From Nitrospira sp. (GTDB taxonomy: Bacteria; Nitrospirota; Nitrospiria; Nitrospirales; Nitrospiraceae), in assembly GCA_012032965.1 (NCBI GenBank), contig JAAUPT010000108.1, positions 1 through 6,364 of the forward strand: a stretch of 6,364 nucleotides of DNA, in the 5' to 3' direction. The position numbers were made by a program, and so were the translations under genes. The notes under the pieces are model-generated. The model was not told where the DNA came from and made no database searches. It worked only from the letters and a program-made list of their open reading frames with translations. This document shows, in pieces, positions 1 to 5,450 of the stretch (positions are counted from its first letter, which is position 1; the number at the start of each line of letters is the position of its first letter).

Positions 1-95
1 ACAGCGCGGGACCGAAGGAAGGCACCAATGACAAAGAGTGCGATAAAAATCTGAAGAGAAAGCGGCATAGTGGTTGAAGTACCGGAATGAATCAT
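1..95 (-). CDS. Partial 5' end of a minus-strand gene, hydrophobic N-terminus, function unknown
   Basis: Read on the minus strand from ATG at 95-93 there is an open frame to the window edge. An in-frame second ATG lies at 68-66 and begins MPLSLQIFIALFVIGAFLRS. The stretch from residue 4 of that version is strongly hydrophobic and followed by Arg residues, which looks like a first membrane helix or an uncleaved signal anchor. A purine-rich AGAGAGG sits almost against the upstream ATG, closer than usual; the downstream ATG has no visible Shine-Dalgarno sequence. If real, the gene is divergent from the L7/L12-like gene at 266, and the roughly 170 bases between them would hold both promoters. Only about 31 codons are visible, so no family can be assigned. 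The competing plus-strand frames across 1-95 are short and stop early. Confidence 0.4.
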   Translation of the reverse strand, partial: MIHSGTSTTMPLSLQIFIALFVIGAFLRSRA

Positions 96-194
96 GCCTC
101 TCTTTTCGAGACAGATACAACTGGTTCGAAGGGTTTCCCTATCCAGGGAGATGGATTCTCTCGCTCTTAGAATTTGGCAGGAACTCCGATAGCG

Positions 195-224
195 TTGCTC
201 TCCTGTCTCCGCAATGGCTATAAC
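195..224 (+). promoter_or_regulatory. Possible sigma-70-type promoter for the first L7/L12-like gene
   Basis: A TTGCTC hexamer (195-200) and a TATAAC hexamer (219-224) are separated by 18 bases, facing the gene that starts at 266. The -10 matches the consensus at five of six positions, the -35 at only three. Transcription would start near 231 and give a leader of about 35 bases. This is a by-eye match only, and the host's promoter consensus is unknown. Confidence 0.3.
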
Positions 225-265
225 TATGAACGGTACATGAGACCTTGTGCTCCGCTCTTTCATTT

Positions 266-547
266 ATGTCGAATAAACCACGACGTTCTCCGGATCTTCC
301 CAAAGCGGCGGTTGAAGCGTTGCGGCATGGAAACTTGATCGACGCGATCAAGGTTGTTCGTCAGGAACGGAATATCGGTCTGACAGAGGCGAAAGGGGTG
401 GTGGAGGCCTATCTCGCCTCCCAGCCGGCGCTCAAGAAGAAGATGGACCAGGTGCTAGCCACGGCGCAACAACGATTCATCCGTTGGCTGGTCGGTATAC
501 TGGTGCTGGCTGCTGGGATTGCGTATCTTGTGATACAAGGACCATGA
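266..547 (+). CDS. Tail-anchored small protein with a ribosomal L7/L12 C-terminal-like domain (copy 1)
   Basis: This 93-residue protein has three parts. Residues 1-10 are a basic N-terminus (MSNKPRRSPD). Residues about 11-60 resemble the C-terminal domain of ribosomal protein L7/L12. Residues about 71-90 form one hydrophobic helix, with only Gln-Gly-Pro after it. The L7/L12 resemblance rests on the pattern AIKVVRQ...IGLTEAKGVVE, which parallels the IKxVRxxxGLxLKEAKxLVE core of L7/L12. That core in the ribosome recruits translation factors. It is not L7/L12 itself: the dimerising N-terminal domain and hinge are absent. The topology suggests a cytosolic domain on a C-terminal anchor. ATG 266 was chosen over TTG 245 because the domain starts soon after it and the paralogue at 2299 has the same layout. 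No Shine-Dalgarno is visible; the leader is C/T-rich. A 51-codon frame overlaps its stop (ATGA at 544) but looks noncoding. Function unknown; binding a partner at the membrane is inference. Confidence 0.8.
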   Translation: MSNKPRRSPDLPKAAVEALRHGNLIDAIKVVRQERNIGLTEAKGVVEAYLASQPALKKKMDQVLATAQQRFIRWLVGILVLAAGIAYLVIQGP

Positions 548-761
548 ATCCGCATACAGCGACACTCAAAAATGTTGAGAGTAGAGGTATGGTTCGTACT
601 ATTGAATGCCCCCTCGGCTTGATGGCTCGACCACGGGCGCAATGGTACAAAGGAATGGGATCGGGTTCGTGGCTGGTCTTTTATCAAGTTGAGTGTTGAG
701 TGAAGATACAGGTGGTCTGAGCTTGTTCGATTTGTCTCCGTGAGAGAGAGCTGGGGCGCAT

Positions 762-905
762 ATGGCTGAAGTCCTGCACGTCAGTACCACCGCTCGCAAA
801 CAGGTCGTGGATCTGACGGAGCAGGTTGAGGCGGTGATCCGGAATGCGAAGATGCAGGAGGGGCTCTGCGCGCGAAGCATCGTTGCACTCGGCTGTTCCC
901 GATGA
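762..905 (+). pseudogene. Truncated YjbQ-family gene remnant (5' third only)
   Basis: From ATG 762 the frame reads MAEVLHVSTTARKQVVDLTE and continues to about residue 37 with ...GLCA. This matches the start of the YjbQ/UPF0047 family (typical pattern: F.VST.AR...VDIT..V...I...G...GLC). Family members run to roughly 130-140 residues. The core motif that normally follows (VPHTTAA-type with downstream NE) and the C-terminal GTWQGI motif are not present in any of the three forward frames between 870 and 1077. Instead the frame ends at a TGA after ten unrelated residues (RSIVALGCSR). YjbQ proteins have been linked to thiamin-phosphate-synthase-like activity, but this stub lacks the conserved His/Asn/Glu core and cannot be active. 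The simplest reading is a deletion or rearrangement that joined the first third of the gene to unrelated sequence. A 47-residue expressed peptide cannot be excluded. No strong ribosome binding site is seen (GAGAGAG lies about 12 bases upstream). Confidence 0.55.
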
Positions 906-1077
906 GTCATGGGGAGGAAGGGGTGTCGATTATTTGGTGACGTGCAGTACACTTACTCATTTACAATGGCTAAGAGGAAATTGCCGTGGTATGAAGCCCG
1001 GCCTCGGTAAACATCAAAGGCGCAGTACCCTTCGCGCTTCCTCGGGCGAGACGGTGGTGCGTAATTGGAGGCATCTG

Positions 1078-1533
1078 ATGAACGATCAAGACACACAACG
1101 TGCAGTAGGGATTCTCAACCGGATTATGGAGCACGAGTTAGCGGGAGTCGTGCGCTATATGCATTACTCGCTCATGATCTACGGCTATAACCGCATTCCC
1201 ATCGTGTCTTGGCTGAAGAGTAATGCCGACGAAAGCCTTGCCCATGCGCATAAAGCCGGAGAACTGGTCACCTTACTTGGTGGCCACCCATCGCTGAAGA
1301 TTGGGACACTCTTGGAAACCGAGAAGCATGACGTGGGGGATATTCTGCGGGAAAGCTTGGAGCACGAGAAGGGCGCCATCGACGCGTATTACGAACTGCT
1401 GAAGATCGCTGAAGGGAAGTCCGTCCTGTTGGAAGAATTTGCACGAGAAATGATCGTTGGCGAAGAGCTGCACCTTGACGAGGTGAACAAGATGCTGCGT
1501 AAGTCAGGTGATGTCCAGCCATTTCGCTCCTAA
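1078..1533 (+). CDS. Bacterioferritin-like protein (ferritin-like diiron fold)
   Basis: This 151-residue protein has the four-helix ferritin-like layout. Helix A contains RIMEHELAGVVRYMHYSLMI, with the Glu and the downstream Tyr typical of these proteins. Helix B contains DESLAHAHKAGELVTLLGGH, with the His of the first iron site. The third helix begins near LEHEKGAIDAYYELL, and the fourth carries a clear ExxH (EELH) after FAREMIVG. The family includes bacterioferritins that oxidise and store iron or protect against peroxide in the cytoplasm; I infer the same here. In helix B the Glu lies four residues before the His (ESLAH), not three as in classical bacterioferritin. I recall this from related short ferritin-like proteins, so it is probably a family trait. 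The start is ATG 1078, seven bases after a good GGAGG (1067-1071). The frame extends upstream to 844, but that part overlaps the YjbQ remnant and resembles nothing. A TACAAT (962-967) could be a -10 box, without a convincing -35. Confidence 0.87.
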   Translation: MNDQDTQRAVGILNRIMEHELAGVVRYMHYSLMIYGYNRIPIVSWLKSNADESLAHAHKAGELVTLLGGHPSLKIGTLLETEKHDVGDILRESLEHEKGAIDAYYELLKIAEGKSVLLEEFAREMIVGEELHLDEVNKMLRKSGDVQPFRS

Positions 1534-1569
1534 GCCTTCAAACAATTGGGAAAGACACTCGTGCAGCCA

Positions 1570-1602
1570 ACATTGTTCGCCTTATCGCATGGCGGATAAT
1601 GT
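1570..1602 (+). promoter_or_regulatory. Strong stem-loop between the bacterioferritin-like and NTF2-like genes
   Basis: ACATTGTTCGCC (1570-1581) can pair along its full length with GGCGGATAATGT (1591-1602), giving a 12-bp stem with two G-U pairs and a 9-base loop. It lies 37 bases after the stop at 1533 and 11 bases before the GGAGG (1614-1618) of the next gene. No U-run follows on either strand, so it is not a classical intrinsic terminator. It could be a 3'-end stabiliser for the upstream mRNA, an attenuator, or a structure that controls access to the next ribosome binding site. Confidence 0.45.
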
Positions 1603-1623
1603 GCTTCGTTGATGGAGGTGCCG

Positions 1624-2206
1624 ATGCAGAGATATGGCAAGATGCATGTGCGCATTGGTCTTGGCCTGGTCTTGTGCTCGGTGTTGGGCGTTGGGGTGGT
1701 ATCGGCCAAGGTGCAAGTGTTGCCGGAGACGACGTTGTTGGTGGAGGGTAAGAAGCTCACCGGCCAAAAAACGCCTGCTTGGCCATCCGGTTGTGAAAGA
1801 GCTGGTCGCCTCGTTCCAACGCGCCGAAACGGCATTGCGCAAGGAAGATATAGATGCCCTCATGAAATTTTATGCGCCGACCTATGACTACCATGGATTG
1901 AAAGAAACCGATGTGCGGCGGGTGTGGGGTGAAGTGTTCGAGCATTACAAGGCTCTGGAGTCCCTCCATCTGTTCTCCGATATCAAGGTCGTACCGGTGA
2001 ATAATGAACTTCGCCTGGAAGTGACCTGTACGGGTGGGTTGTACGGCACCGACGAACGCACGGGGAATCGCATCACACTCGACAGCTGGTTTCGCGAAGT
2101 TCACTATCTGGTAAAAGAAGATGGTGTTTGGCGATTCCTCGGTAACGCTGGTGAGGTCCCGACTGGCGCCCCCTTTGCCTCGGCTCCGCACCACCCGCTC
2201 TTCTAA
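1624..2206 (+). pseudogene. Exported NTF2-like protein, reading frame broken at an A6 run
   Basis: Two frames must be joined. From ATG 1624 (GGAGG at 1614-1618) the first 49 codons give MQRYGKMHVRIGLGLVLCSV, then LGVGVVSA-KVQVLPETTLLV. This is a clear Sec signal peptide with likely signal peptidase I cleavage after VVSA (residue 28). At the A6 run 1766-1771 the sensible frame shifts: from 1772 it reads RLLGHPVVKELVASFQRAET and on to the stop at 2204-2206. Removing one A joins them into about 193 residues. The second part looks like an NTF2-like/SnoaL-type cone fold: a helix pair (KELVASFQRAETALRKEDID), then ALMKFYAPTYDYHG, and alternating strands ending in DGVWRFLGNAGE. Such domains bind small ligands or act as enzymes; no catalytic role can be read here, and a periplasmic location is inferred. 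As written, frame 1 stops at 1887, and frame 2 alone starts with a Cys/Arg/Trp-rich leader that is clearly not native. Whether the extra base is real or an error is open. Confidence 0.75.
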
Positions 2207-2245
2207 GGCATCACCTCTTGCGCGACAAGCCGTCGGAGGTGAGCC
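2207..2245 (+). promoter_or_regulatory. Stem-loop directly after the NTF2-like gene
   Basis: TCACCTC (2211-2217) pairs exactly with GAGGTGA (2236-2242). The stem is extended by GGC (2207-2209) with GCC (2243-2245) around one bulged A, giving ten pairs. It begins one base after the stop codon. No T-run follows, so an intrinsic terminator is not supported. A processing signal, a factor-dependent end, or a boundary to the next gene are possible. Confidence 0.38.
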
Positions 2246-2278
2246 ATTGAAATCAGGGAGACGTGAGCAGGTCGTTTC

Positions 2279-2287
2279 TGGTACACT
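2279..2287 (+). promoter_or_regulatory. Possible extended -10 element just before the second L7/L12-like gene
   Basis: TGGTACACT has the TGn extension plus a TACACT hexamer (2282-2287). Transcription would begin about five bases before ATG 2299, making the mRNA nearly leaderless. That would fit the lack of any Shine-Dalgarno sequence. No good -35 is found at normal spacing; a TTGAAA at 2248-2253 is too far upstream. Weak evidence. Confidence 0.22.
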
Positions 2288-2298
2288 CACTTCTCGCT

Positions 2299-2637
2299 AT
2301 GACGGAACAAACTCTTCAATACAGTCTTCCTCAGAAGGCAGTGGAAGCGCTGGTGCAAGGCGATCGAGACGAAGCGATCAAGCAGGTTATGCTTGAGGGC
2401 CACTATAGTCGGGAAGAGGCGAGGGACATGATCGCGAACTTTCTCCTGACGCAGCCTTCTCTGCTTCGGAGAATGAAGGATATCCAGTCTGAGGCCAAAT
2501 GGGGTCGCATGCGCTGGTTGATCCTGTTCCAGGCGATTGCAGTTGCCATTGGGTACTTTCTTTTTTTTTCGAGACCAATGGTGAGCGTGCCTGCCTCCGT
2601 GAACGTGTGGCGGATGGTCTCCAGCCTGCAGTTCTAG
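2299..2637 (+). CDS. Tail-anchored L7/L12-like small protein (copy 2, paralogue of the first)
   Basis: This 112-residue protein begins MTEQTLQYSLPQKAVEALVQ. Residues 10-74 align without gaps to residues 11-75 of the protein at 266-547, with about 24 of 65 identities by hand count. Shared landmarks are AVEAL, AIK, the EA pair in the L7/L12-like helix, TQP/SQP before a basic patch, and RWL at the start of the membrane helix. The L7/L12 signature is more eroded here (HYSREEARDMI in place of NIGLTEAKGVV). The hydrophobic helix spans about 73-90. A 22-residue tail follows it (from SRPMVSVPAS), which copy 1 lacks. The tail starts exactly after a T9 run (2561-2569). With eight Ts the frame would stop at 2582-2584 and give 94 residues, almost the length of copy 1. 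ATG 2299 is preferred over GTG 2263 by alignment; neither has a well-placed Shine-Dalgarno. Function unknown. Confidence 0.76.
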   Translation: MTEQTLQYSLPQKAVEALVQGDRDEAIKQVMLEGHYSREEARDMIANFLLTQPSLLRRMKDIQSEAKWGRMRWLILFQAIAVAIGYFLFFSRPMVSVPASVNVWRMVSSLQF

Positions 2638-3252
2638 CTCTTTATCCACTTAAGCACTACAGAGTTGTGGGCTCCCCACATTCGTCGAAACCTTGCCCAG
2701 CCTAGTTACCCAGATTTCCGTGAATACGATGAGAGCTTTTGATGCTCCAGTTGGCCATGGACCAGAAAGCTGAAGATGGTTCCTCGTCTACAGTATATTG
2801 GGGTATGAGAGTACTACAAGCCCCATATAGTTTGATGTAATCACCAAGTCTGTCTGATAGTTCGGAAAGAGTTCATCTCGAAGATCGTCTGTCAGAGTAG
2901 GTCACGGTTCCTGGGCATTAACAAATATAATGCGTCACACCACTAGCAATTGCCTGGTCTATTCTGATTAAGTGGTGATGGGTGGATTAGGTGCTTCTGC
3001 CGATGAAGTTTTCTCACTCTCTCTATAAAAATAAGTAAGAAACAAGCACAGACAACTGAATTGAATGGGACTGATGGGATGGATGAACTTTCGTAGCGGA
3101 GATTTCGATTCAGAAGATCGATAAACGGATATGCCCTACCAGGAATGAGATGTTCGAACAACGGACAAAACCAGCGGGCAAGGTGGAATATTTGTCCAAT
3201 GCGCTTCAGATATCGCCGAAGGCACAATAACCTCACGACATAAATAAAGACA
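2638..3252. other. Long gene-poor, AT-richer intergenic region
   Basis: No convincing gene was found on either strand in these 615 bases. A minus-strand frame (3272-2943) is open but has odd composition, overlaps the start of the next gene and resembles nothing. Visible signals are weak. There is a perfect TATAAT at 2926-2931 with no matching -35. There is also a TATAAA at 3024-3029, again without a -35. An imperfect inverted repeat pairs 2794-2803 with 2821-2829: GGGG with CCCC, extended by A/T pairs around one bulge, with a 17-base loop. Base composition shifts toward A and T between about 2810 and 3130 compared with the genes around it. The region may hold the promoter of the following two-gene unit, a small RNA, or remains of a lost gene. 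Confidence 0.5.
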
Positions 3253-4119
3253 ATGCAGAATACAGTCGGCAAGAGCCAGGTGATGGCTGATCACACGGTC
3301 ACGGTGAGTCGCCTTGAAGAGGTTGTCTCGACGTCGGATGAGTTTGATCGAGTCGTCTCGCAGGCCTTGCCGGTCCTATTGGACCGGGCCACGGGGTATA
3401 CCAAACGGTTTCTACGGGAAACCGGCCAGTGGAATGACGATATCGAGCATGAGAAATTTGCGCTCCGTTGGGGCTCCGAATATCTCGAGCGGTTCCTGGT
3501 CTGTGGACGCAGCGAAGTTCCCTGTCGGCCATTGTTTCTGTTCGACTCGTTGGTCGCCAAGCAGCACAGTAAGCCGGAGCCGTTTTGTTATCACCCGGAC
3601 CTCCTGAGACCGCTGGGGAGGTTTCTCGATGGGCTTGTTGCACGAGCGGTGGTCAGCCGTGATGCGCTGATTGCATTGTATCGCCACTCTTATGGATGGG
3701 GTGCCGGGGAAGTGATTGCGGTGACTGGGCTCAATGGGTTGGAAAGCCAGCGCATCTATAAGAATTTTCGACGATGGCGCGAGAGTGGATGGCAACGAAC
3801 GATGGATGAGATCGGTCTTACGAAAACAGAGCTGGCGGAATTGACCAGCCAACAACAACGCCATCGTCAGCGGTTCAATGGTGAAGCAGAACGCCTGATC
3901 AGGGTTGCTCAGGCACATTACCGAAAAAGTGAACCGGATCATTATCCTTGTCTTTCGCGGGCGCAATGGAGAGAAATGTTCACTCAAGGTTACGGGTGCG
4001 ATTATCGAATTTGGCACCTCGCCTTGTGCTTAGACTGTATGCAAGCCGCTTGGGGATTGGGCTCTAGCGGGTCGTTGACCGAAGAAAAGCCACGTCTGGA
4101 ATTGTTAGTACGACCCTAG
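3253..4119 (+). CDS. Putative regulator with a sigma-region-4-like helix-turn-helix, unrecognised family
   Basis: This is a soluble protein of 288 residues, or 278 from the in-frame ATG at 3283. Neither start has a strong ribosome binding site. No membrane segment is present. Residues about 137-180 (DALIALYRHSYGWGAGEVIA, then VTGLNGLESQRIYKNFRRWRESGW) have the rhythm of a sigma-70 region 4 or related DNA-binding helix-turn-helix: an 'ALI.LY..YGW...EVA...G...S...I...F.RWR' pattern with a basic recognition helix. Residues about 30-130 are helical and could correspond to a diverged region 2, but the -10-binding signature is not recognisable. Residues 195-225 are rich in Gln and Arg and probably helical. 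The C-terminal part has seven Cys in total over the protein, including a CLDC pair at 259/262 that could bind a metal or sense redox. It is 62 bases upstream of the membrane protein gene at 4182 and probably cotranscribed. A role as DNA-binding partner or sigma-like factor controlled by that protein is inference. Confidence 0.78.
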   Translation: MQNTVGKSQVMADHTVTVSRLEEVVSTSDEFDRVVSQALPVLLDRATGYTKRFLRETGQWNDDIEHEKFALRWGSEYLERFLVCGRSEVPCRPLFLFDSLVAKQHSKPEPFCYHPDLLRPLGRFLDGLVARAVVSRDALIALYRHSYGWGAGEVIAVTGLNGLESQRIYKNFRRWRESGWQRTMDEIGLTKTELAELTSQQQRHRQRFNGEAERLIRVAQAHYRKSEPDHYPCLSRAQWREMFTQGYGCDYRIWHLALCLDCMQAAWGLGSSGSLTEEKPRLELLVRP

Positions 4120-4170
4120 GCAGGTGTCCGGCGCATGCGGTGCTGGGCATGGAGATAGAGAAAGGAAGTT

Positions 4171-4176
4171 AGGAGG
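4171..4176 (+). promoter_or_regulatory. Strong Shine-Dalgarno sequence fixing the start at 4182
   Basis: AGGAGG lies five bases before ATG 4182, the best ribosome binding site in the window. It suggests that the membrane protein is made at a higher rate than the preceding regulator, whose own start lacks such a site. Confidence 0.75.
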
Positions 4177-4181
4177 CTGAT

Positions 4182-5450
4182 ATGGGTTACGAAGAAGGCT
4201 TGGAAGCCTATCGATCACAACTCCTTCAATCATTGAGCAGCCCACCCAGCCGCTCGGTCTCGAGCATGTCGGATCCGATACAGGTGTATGTGAATGAGCG
4301 GCGTGTTGGCGAGCTTGAGGGCGCCGGGATGGATGCGAGGTTGCATGTCCAGAGCCTCGATCACATCGAGACGATACAGCTCCGAACGGAAGAGGGTACT
4401 CTTCTAGGCGGGTTAGTGGCACCTGAATTTGGGTATCGGACGAGCCGCATTCAGCTTTCGTCTGATGTGATCGAGCTATGTGTTCATAATATTGCGCAAG
4501 GCGGATCGCTCAGTGCCGTGCTTGTTCCTGCACCGAGTTTTTGGAGTCGGATGGGGAAGATCCTCGGCGACGTAACCGACAAGCTGGCAATACGGCGTCC
4601 TGACACGGCGCTCGCTTACAGTATGCGAACCGTCGCCTTCACGCAAGTGTTGTTGGCGATCATGGTGGTTGGATTGATCTACGATCGAATGGCGACCTGG
4701 ATGAATCCAGAAGGAGAGCCGAGTTTCATTGGGCAACCAGTGGCTCTTCGGACAGTCTCGATGACGGAGATGGACAAGCTGGAGCAACAGTTGGGTGACC
4801 TTGCGCGGATGCAGCAAAAGGTCGGAGAAACGCTTGAGTCTCAGCAAAAAGGGATAGCGCAGCTCCACCAGACGATGGCCCAACTGTCCTCAAGCCATGA
4901 ATCCGTGGCGTCCAGCGTCGTTATGGTTAAGGAAGAGATGGAGAAACGTCAGGAAGGTCCTCAGACTGATCGATCAACACAACGCCCTGTTAGCGACTTC
5001 GTACAGAAGGAGCAGCTCGAAGCGGCGATTAAGAACCTGACGGTCGATAATGCTCGGTTATCAAACGAGCTGGCCAGACTGGAAGAGCATAACCAGACTC
5101 TGTCAGCTAAGCTCCAGACGGCGAGCGTGAATGCCTCGAAAGCCGTCGATCAAAACCCGGAGCGGTTGTTAGCGAGTCAGCCAGATATGGAGAGTAAAAA
5201 TCAATCGGTACAGGTTGTTAAGAGTCTCCAGAGCCCTCAGACGCAACCGTTCCTCTTTTGGGTCACCTTCAGCGAGGGAACAAGTCAGGAGAGTATCGAC
5301 CAGTGGGTTCATGAAAAGAAGGGTCATAAAGGCGTGATCAACGAAGGTTGGCAGGAAGTACGGATTGTTCCCCCGGCAGTCCCTCCCGATCTATTTCTGG
5401 AACAAATCAGAGGAGAGAAAATCGTAAAGGCGGCGCGGATCCGCGAGTAA
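4182..5450 (+). CDS. Single-pass membrane protein with long coiled coil, probable partner of the upstream regulator
   Basis: This 422-residue protein has four visible parts. Residues 1-145 form a soluble N-terminal domain, beta-rich from about 33 to 117 (QVYVNERRVGELEG..., HIETIQLRTEEGTLLGGL). Residues about 151-168 (VAFTQVLLAIMVVGLIYD) form one membrane helix. A positive patch (IRRP) precedes it, favouring a cytoplasmic N-terminus and an extracytoplasmic C-terminus. Residues about 193-256 and 272-318 are heptad-like coiled coil (DKLEQQLGDLARMQQKVGET; NARLSNELARLEEHNQTLSA), separated by a polar linker. Residues about 354-422 form a compact terminal domain with an apparent strand-helix-strand-helix-strand order, starting FLFWVTFSEGTSQESIDQWV. 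That start recalls the 'F..GTSE..I' modules at the C-terminus of some anti-sigma factors. The architecture fits a sensor or anti-sigma-like protein that links the cell envelope to the regulator encoded 62 bases upstream. There is no zinc-binding HxxxCxxC, kinase or methyl-accepting motif, so the family is unknown to me. Confidence 0.85.
   Translation: MGYEEGLEAYRSQLLQSLSSPPSRSVSSMSDPIQVYVNERRVGELEGAGMDARLHVQSLDHIETIQLRTEEGTLLGGLVAPEFGYRTSRIQLSSDVIELCVHNIAQGGSLSAVLVPAPSFWSRMGKILGDVTDKLAIRRPDTALAYSMRTVAFTQVLLAIMVVGLIYDRMATWMNPEGEPSFIGQPVALRTVSMTEMDKLEQQLGDLARMQQKVGETLESQQKGIAQLHQTMAQLSSSHESVASSVVMVKEEMEKRQEGPQTDRSTQRPVSDFVQKEQLEAAIKNLTVDNARLSNELARLEEHNQTLSAKLQTASVNASKAVDQNPERLLASQPDMESKNQSVQVVKSLQSPQTQPFLFWVTFSEGTSQESIDQWVHEKKGHKGVINEGWQEVRIVPPAVPPDLFLEQIRGEKIVKAARIRE

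Noticed and set aside
547..590. Small hairpin CTCAA-AAATG-TTGAG after the first L7/L12-like gene
   Set aside because: Only five weak pairs and no T-run, so it does not support a terminator.
544..699. 51-residue frame starting at an ATGA overlap with the stop of the first L7/L12-like gene
   Set aside because: The overlap suggests translational coupling, but the protein has no domain, composition unlike a gene product and no independent ribosome binding site.
844..1077. N-terminal extension of the ferritin-like protein in the same frame
   Set aside because: The extra residues are Arg/Ser-rich, unlike the family and overlap the YjbQ remnant; GGAGG at 1067-1071 fixes the start at 1078.
1634..1771. 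Cys/Arg/Trp-rich leader of the second frame as the true N-terminus of the NTF2-like protein
   Set aside because: It is an out-of-frame reading of the signal peptide. The other frame gives a textbook signal sequence with a good ribosome binding site.
3189..3202. TATTTGTCCAATGC resembling TATTTGTCCGATGC at 5570-5583
   Set aside because: A 14-base match with one mismatch is expected a few times by chance in a window of this size, and the flanks do not align.
2943..3272. 109-residue minus-strand frame with hydrophobic segments
   Set aside because: It overlaps the start of the regulator gene, has no ribosome binding site or recognisable domain, and its hydrophobicity follows from AT-rich sequence.
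3412..4017. Long minus-strand frame opposite the regulator gene
   Set aside because: It is a complementary shadow of the coding strand, with no start signal or family resemblance.
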